Below, one piece after another: positions 30,489 to 39,852 of a DNA stretch of 64,000 bases. The translations under genes were made by a program, and so were the position numbers. Origin of the DNA: Oscillospiraceae bacterium (GTDB taxonomy: Bacteria; Bacillota; Clostridia; Oscillospirales; Oscillospiraceae); contig DAOUQJ010000003.1 of the NCBI GenBank assembly GCA_030625685.1, forward strand, positions 1 through 64,000. Direction: 5' to 3'. A model generated the notes under the pieces. The model was not told the DNA's origin. It saw only the letters and a program-made list of their open reading frames with translations, and ran no database searches. The stretch's first letter is position 1. Every line of letters starts with the position of its first letter.

Positions 30489-31168
30489 AACATCAGATCC
30501 TATCTCAACTGCTGATGTTCATATAAGTAATGGAAATTGTATTTTCAATGAGGAAATTAAAAAGCCTTCTACGGTATCGGCATAACCGCAGAAGGCAAGG
30601 AGAATAGTAAAAAATCCATCGGATGTTGAACTTCCTAAATTATACACTTAATGGAAAGGAAAGTCAAATGCAAAAGATAAGAGCATTACTGTGCAGTTAA
30701 TCACTGGTTTATGCTGTATAAGCCTTGGCGTTCATCTATTTCATACAGCGAAGCCATGTCACGTACAAAAGAAAACACTGACATAGAAATGCAGAGAAAA
30801 GCAAGATCGTTTCATCATCTAAAAGAGGGTGAGACATATTGCAGAGTTTTATACGAGAAAAGAAGATATAGTGCGGAGACCTTTATAAGGAAGTAGATAT
30901 CTATTCATACACAGCAAAGCAAAGAAGTAGAACGCAGTCAGGTAAGAAATCCAAAAGATAAAAGAATCAGCACCAAAGCAAACAAATCTCAATGATAAGA
31001 ATGCAAGATGTTATCTAATACAGTTAGGCAATCTGAATTTTGGAGAAGAGGACATACATACAACAGCAACATAGCTCTGGAATTACATGATAAGTTTTAT
31101 CAAAATAGATTGGACGAATAGAAGAAAGATTCTCAGACGAGCCAAGGGGGAACAATATAAGTCGTACA

Positions 31169-31423
31169 TTGGAGTCTGTTGCTATAAGAGAGCTACCACA
31201 CAACCAACAGAGAGAATATGAGGATGTAAGACGTGCGATAGAGCAGACGGAACGGACAAGAAATGCACGGGACAGGCTGTATATTATAAAACTAGTATTG
31301 TGGGATAAGAGTCACACGTTAGAAGGCGCTGCAATTATGGCGCCATGTTCAATAGCAACAGCGAAAATGTATCACGGAGAATTCATAAAAGCGGTTGGAA
31401 AATATTACGGATTATTAGATTGA
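31169..31423 (+). CDS. Phage late-region regulator-like (ArpU-type) protein, possibly truncated
   Basis: LYIIKLVLWDKSHTLEGAAIMAPCSIATAKMYHGEFIKAVGKYYGLLD; position before HNH/terminase. Confidence 0.45.
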   Translation: MESVAIRELPHNQQREYEDVRRAIEQTERTRNARDRLYIIKLVLWDKSHTLEGAAIMAPCSIATAKMYHGEFIKAVGKYYGLLD

Positions 31424-31546
31424 TACCCTAGAGCCAAAAAAAGATATAAAATGATAACGTGGAATCTAACACAGAAAATCGAGTAAGTAGATTTGTTTAT
31501 ACAAAAAAGACACGTTCTTAAAGAACGTGTCTTTGAAACCACTTAT

Positions 31547-31819
31547 TTATCTTCTGAAACAGTCGCTGCAATAAATAGGACGATCATCACGAGGTTGAAA
31601 AGGAACCTGGCATGATACACCGCATTCTGCACAAACTGCATCGTACATTTGACGCTCACGACTACCTGAGTTTTTGTTGCCCTTGCGTGCATTGCGACAT
31701 GGTTTGCAACGTTGTGGCTCATTTGTGAAGCCTTTTTCAGCAAAAAACTCTTGTTCGCTGGCAGTAAAAGTGAATTCTTGTCCGCAATCCTTGCAGACGA
31801 TGGTTTTGTCATTAAACAT
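31547..31819 (-). CDS. CxxC...CxxC zinc-ribbon protein
   Basis: IVCKDCGQEFTFTASEQEFFAEKGFTNEPQRCKPCRNARK and VCAECGVSCQVPFQPRDDRPIYCSDCF. Confidence 0.8.
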   Translation of the reverse strand: MFNDKTIVCKDCGQEFTFTASEQEFFAEKGFTNEPQRCKPCRNARKGNKNSGSRERQMYDAVCAECGVSCQVPFQPRDDRPIYCSDCFRR

Positions 31820-32029
31820 TGAATACCTCTTTAAATAAAATAAGTTGCGGTGTCGATTCACACCGCAACTTTCTTTATTAGGTTAACATACGTTATAGCA
31901 TTTGTCAATCATTAAATTTTAACGCCATTCAGTCTTTGTTGACCTAGCTTGATCATAACTTTTTTACACTGCCTATTTAGCATGAAGGAAACACTCTAAA
32001 AGTAAATTTTCATAGTGGACAAAATATCT

Positions 32030-32191
32030 TCATTCTTCTTTTAGTTGCTTGATTCTACTTAAGGTCTCATTGTAACCCTTTTTCCATTTATCAACAGATT
32101 TCAGATCATTTTTATTGTGGGCGCGTATATAGCCATTTTTAAAAACTTGAAGCTTGCTTTCTAGTAGTGCTATAGTACTTTCTTTTGTCAA
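32030..32191 (-). CDS. Small hypothetical protein, 53 aa, TTG start
   Basis: GGAGGT RBS; LTKESTIALLESKLQVFKNGYIRAHNKNDLKSVDKWKKGYNETLSRIKQLKEE. Confidence 0.45.
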   Translation of the reverse strand: MTKESTIALLESKLQVFKNGYIRAHNKNDLKSVDKWKKGYNETLSRIKQLKEE

Positions 32192-32469
32192 AATTAGACC
32201 TCCAAAATTCCGATATATACAATAATACTACAAGGTTCATCATGTTGCAAGTTAACTACTTATAGATGCCATGGTTCGATCGGCAATTACTTTGTCATAG
32301 AAGTGTACATATGGATAAATGTAGCCTGTGGTTAAGCGGCTCAAGAACAGTGGTGGCGAATGCGTTCATTAAGTCTCATCCTTTCGAATGGCCGTTAGTC
32401 GAGAGGGAGATACTCGGCTTAAAAGAAAAAAACCACCTAACGTGTTTGTCGGGTGGTTTTTTATGAATA

Positions 32470-32757
32470 TTAATGAAATTCTCTAGTTTTTTCTTTGTAA
32501 TATTCCAAACCTCTTTCACCTAGATGTATGCTTGCTTCATTCGGATTATTAGCGTCCTCAAAATTGATCAGGCAATCACGGTGCATAGCTTTCATAAGTT
32601 TTGAAAAATCGTCAAATTCAATTTTTTCTTTTTGGAACAGATATTCGCCAAGATCTATATAACCTAAAGATCCTTTCGCTTTGAGAGGTCTACCTATATC
32701 GTCGGTTTCGATTAATCGTTCTAAAATTAATAATGCGAGTTGGTTTTTAGTATTCAT
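32470..32757 (-). CDS. Hypothetical protein
   Basis: Intact 95-aa ORF with RBS. Confidence 0.45.
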   Translation of the reverse strand: MNTKNQLALLILERLIETDDIGRPLKAKGSLGYIDLGEYLFQKEKIEFDDFSKLMKAMHRDCLINFEDANNPNEASIHLGERGLEYYKEKTREFH

Positions 32758-32937
32758 AATTCGATCCTCCTTGCAAATATATTAGCATCACATGATATGA
32801 ATTACAAGAAAATGGTGGAAACTGAAAATATATTACACGGAAGGCAGTGGGTCAGTATAGATAAAGAGTAATGGATGGCTTTTATTATGCCTGAAATGAG
32901 GTAATAAATGAATATGTTTTTGGGTTTTTATAAGCTA

Positions 32938-33615
32938 TTATTTTAATCGATTTTTAAACATCAAATCATGGTATATTTTTCGAGTATCTGGATTTATTAA
33001 TATAGTCCCAGCTATCCCAACTACAAAGAAAAAGTAAAAAACACCTACTGATAGAGGGAATATTGGACCTTTAGGCGCTATTCTTGCAACAAAATCACCG
33101 TTCTGGTCTAATACTTGAACGACCTTTTCTTTGATTGAATATTGATATCCAATTTGATCCTTGTAATTAGTTTTTTTATTGTTGTCATAAATTATCATAT
33201 TATTTTCAGAATCTGTAGCATCAATTACTGCTTCTTCAAGCACTGCTTTTCTAGCAATAATTGTATGATAGGATAGGCGATCATTTCGACGCATTACTAC
33301 ATGCAATAAATCTTCACTATCAATCGTCCAATGGAAATCTCCTGGAAATGCTATCCTGTACAAAAAATCACCAGAGTTGTTATATACCTGAAGAGAGCGA
33401 AAAGAAGGTATATGATAGTATATCAAACCTTCTGAATCAACTGCAATTTTTTCTACAGTCCGCACAGGTTTTTCTGTTTCAAGGAACTCTAGCTTATTAG
33501 AATAGCTGTTAGTGAGTGAAATTAATGCTGCAACCATGCTTATAAATGAAAGGATTAAGAATAAAAAGCTAATAATTGTTTTATCATTTTTCATATTTTT
33601 ATACACACTCCACAA
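32938..33615 (-). CDS. Hypothetical membrane protein
   Basis: Two hydrophobic segments flanking a soluble region. Confidence 0.5.
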   Translation of the reverse strand: MWSVYKNMKNDKTIISFLFLILSFISMVAALISLTNSYSNKLEFLETEKPVRTVEKIAVDSEGLIYYHIPSFRSLQVYNNSGDFLYRIAFPGDFHWTIDSEDLLHVVMRRNDRLSYHTIIARKAVLEEAVIDATDSENNMIIYDNNKKTNYKDQIGYQYSIKEKVVQVLDQNGDFVARIAPKGPIFPLSVGVFYFFFVVGIAGTILINPDTRKIYHDLMFKNRLK

Positions 33616-33790
33616 TAGAAAAGATTTACGGATATATAGTTTATGTTACCAAAAACTAGAATATATGATAGTTTATCATATATTCGTTTACTATTGGTGA
33701 AATATTATAATTAAAGTAAAATTTTGTATATAAAACTCATGCTAACCAGTAGTGGATATCTTTTATTTGTATGAGATGAGGTGATGATGT

Positions 33791-34090
33791 GTGAAGTATT
33801 CGGGCAATCCTTTTTATACTACATACAAGTGGCGAAAACTTCGCAAAGAAGTGTTGCAGTCCGATAAGAATGAATGTCAAGACTGCAAAGCTACAGGGAT
33901 ATATATAAAAGCGGAACACGTACATCATGAGAAATCTATTGAGAAATATCCAGAGCTTGCACTTGAGAAATATTATACAGACGGTATAGGAACGCATAGA
34001 CAGCTGATTAGCTTATGTGAAGAATGTCATATGAAGAGACATGACTATCAACACAAACCAAAAGAACCTTTGACGGTGGAAAGATGGTAA
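33791..34090 (+). CDS. HNH endonuclease (phage packaging module)
   Basis: CQDCKATGIYIKAEHVHHEKSIEKYPELALE...LISLCEECHMKRHD. Confidence 0.85.
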   Translation: MKYSGNPFYTTYKWRKLRKEVLQSDKNECQDCKATGIYIKAEHVHHEKSIEKYPELALEKYYTDGIGTHRQLISLCEECHMKRHDYQHKPKEPLTVERW

Positions 34091-34191
34091 TACCCCCGTC
34101 AAAATAAAACGCATTTTAATATGAAGCATCACAGCTCGGTAGGGTTAGAGACAAGAGAGATTTGCCGCGCGCATGTAAAGGGGGTGGTGTC

Positions 34192-34536
34192 ATGGGGGCA
34201 AATGCCAAGACTAGAAAATACTTAGAGTCTAAAGAATATCAAGAAATTCAATCTGATTTGCTAGATCAATTAGAGAGAAATGGAACAACAGGGAAATACT
34301 ATTTTGATCTTGTATCTGACTATATGGATTTGTGGGTAACAAAAAGCTTGCTAGTTGACGATATTCAGCAACGAGGAGTAACGGTGTTATATAATAATGG
34401 CGGTGGTCAGAAAGGGCGCAAGAAAAATGATAGCGTTGAACAACGCATCAAAGTAAATGCACAGATGTTGAAATTGCTTTCTGAATTAGGAATAAAACCC
34501 GTGCAGTTAGACGGTGATGACGATGAAGACATGTAA
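34192..34536 (+). CDS. Phage terminase small subunit, P27 family
   Basis: Position between HNH and TerL; YYFDLVSDYMDLWVTKSLLVDDIQQRGV. Confidence 0.75.
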   Translation: MGANAKTRKYLESKEYQEIQSDLLDQLERNGTTGKYYFDLVSDYMDLWVTKSLLVDDIQQRGVTVLYNNGGGQKGRKKNDSVEQRIKVNAQMLKLLSELGIKPVQLDGDDDEDM

Positions 34537-34980
34537 GTACATTGAAGATTACTTACTAAAAATCGAATCTAATGAACTCCCTAGTTCGAAAGAAATTAAG
34601 CAAGCTGCAAGTCTAATTAGAAAAAAGTTAGAGCAAGACGATGTGTATGTAGATACTGTAAAAACTGAAAAAGCAATTGAGTTAATCGAGAGGTACTTTG
34701 GTATCTCTCTTTTGGATTGGGAGCTATTTGTTCTTGCGTTAGTTCATTGTTATTACTCAGATGATACGCTTGTTTTCACTGAGTTTCTGATTATGATGGG
34801 TCGTGGGAATGGGTAGAACATTTTACATCACAACCAATGGTTACGTTCGTGATGGTGTCCTGGATATCAAGTTAGCCATTGCACGTGATATTCTCAATGA
34901 TGAGATACCATCATCAAGACTATGCCCGTTAATCTTCAAAATGATGATGATGATGATGAGGAATGTAAAGATAAAACTAA
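34523..34980 (+). pseudogene. Phage terminase large subunit, internally deleted and frameshifted
   Basis: KYIEDYLLKIESNELPSSKEIKQA...VFTEFLIMMGRGNG* joined to FYITTNGYVRDGVLD...LCPLIFK then frameshift in a GAT repeat. Confidence 0.75.
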
Positions 34981-35124
34981 ATGAGTGTCAAAAGTATTGT
35001 AACGCTGGTTATGACACTATGCATGGCTTTGCTTCTATGTGGTTTGTTTAAACTGTCTGAAGAGGCACTGGCATTGTTCTGCACAAGATACGGCAGTATC
35101 GTCACATACTTCTTAGAGGTGTAA
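34981..35124 (+). CDS. Small membrane protein, 47 aa
   Basis: MSVKSIVTLVMTLCMALLLCGLFKLSEEALALFCTRYGSIVTYFLEV; tightly linked to next ORF. Confidence 0.45.
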   Translation: MSVKSIVTLVMTLCMALLLCGLFKLSEEALALFCTRYGSIVTYFLEV

Positions 35125-35126
35125 CA

Positions 35127-35420
35127 ATGACGCCAGATGATATCGAGAAACTAGCTAATGTAGATAATCGAAGCAAGTCTAATGCACATCGAATTGATGA
35201 GTTGGAAGAATCCACACAAGCTTTGAATGAATTAACCACAGCAGTAAAGGTAATGGTTACCAAACAAGACAACCTTGTAGATAAGGTAAATTGCTTGGAT
35301 GGTAAAGTCACTATCCTTGAAAGCAAGCGTGCTAAGAGGTGGGAGAGACTTACCGAAAAATTAACATGGCTGTTTGTTGGTGGTGTGATTATGTTTTGTT
35401 TATCGCAGATTGGTATTTAG
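35127..35420 (+). CDS. XhlA-like phage lysis-module protein (coiled coil plus C-terminal TM)
   Basis: LTTAVKVMVTKQDNLVDKVNCLDGKVTILESKRAKRWERLTEKLTWLFVGGVIMFCL. Confidence 0.6.
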   Translation: MTPDDIEKLANVDNRSKSNAHRIDELEESTQALNELTTAVKVMVTKQDNLVDKVNCLDGKVTILESKRAKRWERLTEKLTWLFVGGVIMFCLSQIGI

Positions 35421-35457
35421 TGAAAATTGGTGCAAACGAAAAAATCCCCCTTTGGCT

Positions 35458-35491
35458 TGTCTGCACAGTATTGGTTATTCCGTCATATAAT
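35458..35491 (+). promoter_or_regulatory. Conserved promoter-like leader of Cys-rich peptide gene 2 (GCACA-N16-CATATAAT)
   Basis: Nearly identical to 14661-14694. Confidence 0.45.
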
Positions 35492-35546
35492 ATCTTGAGA
35501 TGGTTTCACACATAGGATACATATCCTAATGAAGGGAGGGTGTACT

Positions 35547-35705
35547 ATGCGTTGTTACTGTCGTATATGTTGGTGTCCTCGTAGATGTCGTTGGTATTGC
35601 TGTTGCTACTATTGGTGTCCTCGTAGATGCCGTTGGTATTGCTATTGCTATTATTGGTGTCCTCGCAGATGCTGTTGGCGACGGTGTTCTTGGCCTCGTG
35701 GTTAG
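35547..35705 (+). CDS. Cys/Trp/Arg/Tyr-rich repeat micro-protein, 52 aa: MRCYCRICWCPRRCRWYCCCYYWCPRRCRWYCYCYYWCPRRCCWRRCSWPRG
   Basis: AAGGGAGGG RBS before ATG; 16 Cys, Trp at 9/16/23/30/37/44; paralogue at 14749. Confidence 0.75.
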   Translation: MRCYCRICWCPRRCRWYCCCYYWCPRRCRWYCYCYYWCPRRCCWRRCSWPRG

Positions 35706-35748
35706 GATTGAGGATGAATTACTGATAAATATAGACTATTAAAACAAA

Positions 35749-35785
35749 ATCTCCACCTTAGTATATAGGGTGGAGATTTTTATTT
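35749..35785 (+). terminator. Terminator after Cys-rich peptide gene 2
   Basis: ATCTCCACCTTA-GTATAT-AGGGTGGAGAT then TTTTATTT. Confidence 0.7.
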
Positions 35786-35854
35786 ACATAATGAGACGTT
35801 TGGATCCATATATGATATACTTGATTTGAGAAAACAATATAAGGAGCAATAAGA

Positions 35855-36076
35855 ATGGTAAGTGAGAAAAAAGATGATGGTATTAATAAGCTGAATAATG
35901 ACGATCAAGAGGATGACGCAACAAATTATACAGCTTTGGGCATTTCTTTTGGCGTAGCATTCGGTAGCGCCTTTGGTGGATTAGTATTTGACGACATGCT
36001 TACAGGAGTTGGTGTAGGTCTATGCTTAGGTATGGTAATCGGTGGGCTACTAGATTCTAAGAAAAATGGAGAATAG
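35855..36076 (+). CDS. Glycine-zipper-like small membrane protein
   Basis: GISFGVAFGSAFGGLVFDDMLTGVGVGLCLGMVIGGLL; RBS AAGGAG. Confidence 0.6.
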   Translation: MVSEKKDDGINKLNNDDQEDDATNYTALGISFGVAFGSAFGGLVFDDMLTGVGVGLCLGMVIGGLLDSKKNGE

Positions 36077-36588
36077 AGTTCAACTTATATATAAAAATTC
36101 CCCCCTCAACTTTTGGTGTTGAAGGGAATTTTAATTACTGTTTTGATTAATATGTGCTTAGATTTTGCATAAAGAATAGTATACAAAAGCATAGTTTATT
36201 TGTATTATTATAATAGCGACTTTCCATAGCATTAATAATATACCTGAAAACTATTAATATTCCGTTGGATCAGATATATCAAGAAATAGAAGGGCACCTG
36301 TGCTTGAAATCTTCTATATTAATTGAATTATAGCACAATATGAAAGAATAATGTATTTTTTAAAACTTACTTCAAAGAGAGAGGTTTAATATTAATTGAG
36401 GTTGAGTTTTTATGTAAATAGGATATTTTATGGATAATTTCATATAATATAATATCCACTATTTTAACTCACTCAAGCGTACGAACAAAATCGTCTGTTA
36501 GATTCATATGGCTGATGGGCGTTTTTTTCTGTTTATATATAAACATCCCCTCAGCTAGTTACAGCAGAGGGGATGTTTAAAGAAATTA

Positions 36589-36756
36589 TTAATTGCTGTT
36601 ATTATTGTTTTTGTTGCTACCGTAGTTAATAGTGTATGGGTTGCTTTCAGGGTTGGAAGCCTTTTTTTCTCTTTTTGGTTGGTTGTTTAAATTAAAGTTA
36701 TTAGAATTGTTATTTGATGAGCTAGAGCTATTTGATTTATTGTTTTTGTTATGCAT
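36589..36756 (-). CDS. Asn/Ser-rich small protein, 55 aa
   Basis: GGAG RBS then MHNKNNKSNSSSSSNNNSNNFNLNNQPKREKKASNPESNPYTINYGSNKNNNNSN. Confidence 0.5.
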   Translation of the reverse strand: MHNKNNKSNSSSSSNNNSNNFNLNNQPKREKKASNPESNPYTINYGSNKNNNNSN

Positions 36757-37052
36757 GAATTTCATCTCCGTTTATTAAGATAATAAACAACTCCTCCCAG
36801 ACTAAAGTAATCATGAGAGGAGTTGTAGTTAAAAAGTACTTAAACTCACAATAAAAGCTATAATTAACCTTTTGAGTAGAATCTGTTCCTTTTTAAGATA
36901 AAGGGTGAAGAACCCAAATTAAAGGTTGTTCAACTTTTAACTTGGCATGGTTACTCGTTTCCTTCGTTATTATAATGCCCAATGTATTTTAATTTATTCG
37001 AATTTTAAATTAAATACCCTCACATCTGAATTGACGTGAGGGTATTATTCTT

Positions 37053-37128
37053 TGGCGGATTAAGTAGGATTCGAACCTACGACCCTGCGGTTAACAGCCG
37101 CATGCTCTACCAACTGAGCTATTAATCC
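37053..37128 (-). tRNA. tRNA-Asn (anticodon GTT)
   Basis: GGATTAATAGCTCAGTTGGTAGAGCATGCGGCTGTTAACCGCAGGGTCGTAGGTTCGAATCCTACTTAATCCGCCA. Confidence 0.97.
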
Positions 37129-37403
37129 TCAAATCGCATTTTTAGTATTACCTGTATTAATATTATTATTCAAAGAATGCGATTTAAATATTGTTCACTT
37201 ACATATTTTCAATTATTCTAGGTGGCATGATGAAATGAACCTTTTCGTTTGAAAATTCGGGTGCAATTCGGGTGCAATTTCTTTGTTTAAACATGAGTTT
37301 TTTAATCCTATTCATAGGTTTGAAAAATCATATTAAAAACCTGCAAACCGTTGATATACAAAGGTAAAAGCCCGTAACAGTTGAAGTTACAGGCTTTTCA
37401 TTT

Positions 37404-37494
37404 TGGCGGAGAAGGAGGGATTTGAACCCTCGCACGAGTTACCCCGTCTACTCCCTTAGCAGGGGAGCCCCTTCAGCCACTTGGGTACTTCTCC
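37404..37494 (-). tRNA. tRNA-Ser (anticodon GCT)
   Basis: GGAGAAGTACCCAAGTGGCTGAAGGGG...CTGCTAA...GGTTCAAATCCCTCCTTCTCCGCCA with long variable arm. Confidence 0.97.
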
Positions 37495-37508
37495 AAATAT
37501 AAAAATAA

Positions 37509-37595
37509 TGGCGGAGAGAGTGGGATTCGAACCCACGGCCCTTTCGGGTCACTGGTTTTCAAGACCAGCTCCTTAAACCACTCGGACATCTCTCC
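37509..37595 (-). tRNA. tRNA-Ser (anticodon TGA)
   Basis: GGAGAGATGTCCGAGTGGTTTAAGGAGCTGGTCTTGAAAACCAG...GGTTCGAATCCCACTCTCTCCGCCA. Confidence 0.97.
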
Positions 37596-37663
37596 ATAGT
37601 GTGTTGCTTACTTGATGCGAAAACAATAATACCATATATATGATTTTTTGTCAAGGAATAATG

Positions 37664-38425
37664 CTAGTTATCTTTGAAAAAATTTACTGCAGAAGTGACA
37701 ACTAATTCAAGTTGATTTCTTTCTAGTAAGCGATGCTCTGCGTTAGGTAGAATAGTAAGTGGAATATTTGATAGTTTGGAAAATTGAATTGCGTCTTCAA
37801 TAGGTGCAACGCTGTCTTTTTCTCCATGTATCATATGAAAACGATGAGAAGGGATGGGGTAAAAGTCAAAAATATTATATGAACTTAAATCTTCAATAAA
37901 TTCATTAGTAATAAAAAAATCTCTTTCATATACTTCGCTCATGATAATTCTGTCTTTGTTGTGATCATAGTCAGAAGAAATAATGGGAAATGTGAGTTCT
38001 TCTAAAAATCCCATTAATATTGTATGCATATTGCAAGCACATGATCGCAAAAAAGCAGCCTTGCCTGCGTGAGGATAGGTTGCTAAGTAAATCAATAGAG
38101 TATATGCACCAAAACTGGAAGCAAAATAGCTGATATTAGTATGTGGAGATAATTGAAGAATATACTCTTCGACAGTTTTTAAATCATTCAAGCAGTTTTT
38201 AAGTCGTAGCCTATCTCCATTAACAGTGCTATCACCATGTTGAGGGAAGTCAAAAGAAACTGAACCTATATTGCAATTATATAATTCATCTTGTAAAGCA
38301 AGTACTGTTTGACTTTTTTTACTGCTACCAAATCCATGGCAGATAATAACTGTATTGTTCGGTTGAATATCATAAGTGCATGGTATCAAATAACCTTGTT
38401 GACTCGTAAGCTTAACATGATTCAT
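37664..38425 (-). CDS. Alpha/beta hydrolase
   Basis: TVIICHGFGSSKKSQTVLALQDEL...SFDFPQHGDS...IHGEKDSVAPIEDA. Confidence 0.85.
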   Translation of the reverse strand: MNHVKLTSQQGYLIPCTYDIQPNNTVIICHGFGSSKKSQTVLALQDELYNCNIGSVSFDFPQHGDSTVNGDRLRLKNCLNDLKTVEEYILQLSPHTNISYFASSFGAYTLLIYLATYPHAGKAAFLRSCACNMHTILMGFLEELTFPIISSDYDHNKDRIIMSEVYERDFFITNEFIEDLSSYNIFDFYPIPSHRFHMIHGEKDSVAPIEDAIQFSKLSNIPLTILPNAEHRLLERNQLELVVTSAVNFFKDN

Positions 38426-38623
38426 TTAGTTTTCTCCTCAAAGTAATAATATTAATATATTACATTTTATAGAAATATTCAATAATTATTAATTAAGAAT
38501 GATGTTAAGTAGGGAAGTTGTGATTGATATATGGATTAACTCATGATATACTAAAATATAACTTCGCAAAATACTAATTTTGCGAAGTTATAGGTATATT
38601 TCAACAAGAAATAGGAGATTTTT

Positions 38624-39634
38624 ATGGCCATTGACTATCAATTACAGTCCCCACCAATTTTGCGCGATTTTTTACTGTATCATGAAAATGTTAAAATGCA
38701 TTCCATTAAAACAGTTGACGAATATTTTTTAGACTTAAGAAATTTTTTTCGCTACTTAAAAATTCAAAGAAATCCTGACCTTAAATTAGAATCATTTGAT
38801 TTAATTGATATATTGGATATTGATATTGAATTTCTACGTTCTGTTACATCATCCGATATTTTAGGATATGTTACATTTCTTTCTCGGCGAAAAATGTCAA
38901 ACAACCATTCTTCCGCGCGTACGCAAGGTTTAACATCAAAAACCAAAGCGAGAAAACTTGCTTCGATACGTTCTTTTTTTAAATATTTGACTGAAACTGT
39001 TATATTATTAGAAGTTAATCCTGCGCAAACTATAGATAATCCCAAGCAGAAAAAGACGATTCCACAATATCTGACTGAAGATCAGTGTAATCGTTTGCTT
39101 GATGCAGTAAGTGGAACATTTGCTACACGGGATTACTGTATTCTGTTACTGTTTTTATCATGTGGTTTGCGTATTTCTGAACTTGTTGGTTTAAATATAT
39201 CTGATATTCAAGACGATTCTATTCGCGTGCGTGGCAAAGGAAATAAAGAGCGCATATTGTATTTAAATGAAGCAGCGCTTGATGCAATAGATTCCTATTT
39301 ATTGGTGCGTGATGATGAACGAATAAAAAAAGCAGATAAAGATGCTTTGTTCATCAGTCGAAATTTTCAGAGATTGCATGTTCGAAGCGTACAACAAATG
39401 GTTGATAAAACTTTGATAAAAGCTGGTTTAGATGCCAAAACGTACTCTCCGCATAAACTGCGACATTCAGCTGCGACAATGCTATTGCAAAATGGAGTAG
39501 ATGTAAGAACCCTTCAAGATGTATTAGGACATGAAAATTTGAACACAACTCAAATATATACTCACGTTGATAATGAAGGTTTGCGAATAGCTGCAGCTGC
39601 AAATCCCATTGGTAAGCGTAAAAAAAAGCAATGA
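38624..39634 (+). CDS. Tyrosine recombinase (XerC/XerD-like)
   Basis: FLSCGLRISELVGLN...KTYSPHKLRHSAATMLLQNGVDVRTLQDVLGHENLNTTQIYTHV. Confidence 0.92.
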   Translation: MAIDYQLQSPPILRDFLLYHENVKMHSIKTVDEYFLDLRNFFRYLKIQRNPDLKLESFDLIDILDIDIEFLRSVTSSDILGYVTFLSRRKMSNNHSSARTQGLTSKTKARKLASIRSFFKYLTETVILLEVNPAQTIDNPKQKKTIPQYLTEDQCNRLLDAVSGTFATRDYCILLLFLSCGLRISELVGLNISDIQDDSIRVRGKGNKERILYLNEAALDAIDSYLLVRDDERIKKADKDALFISRNFQRLHVRSVQQMVDKTLIKAGLDAKTYSPHKLRHSAATMLLQNGVDVRTLQDVLGHENLNTTQIYTHVDNEGLRIAAAANPIGKRKKKQ

Positions 39635-39852
39635 TGAACATAAACTCTAGGCTTTAATTATAGTTTTGTGTCTTGTTTTGAATTAATAAATTATATTACA
39701 CGCATGAATTATGAATAAGGATAAATAAAACTTTACATATTATAATGTCTATGTTATTCTGAAGTTCTGCTGAAAGAGTATTTTAGTTATTTATGTAATA
39801 CTTAACGCAACTTATTAAAGATAATCCCCTACAAAATGAAATGAGGAAATTT

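Noticed and set aside
32266-32466. 66-aa plus-strand ORF
   Set aside because: No recognisable motif or RBS; ends inside a terminator hairpin (AACCACCTAACG...CGGGTGGTT)
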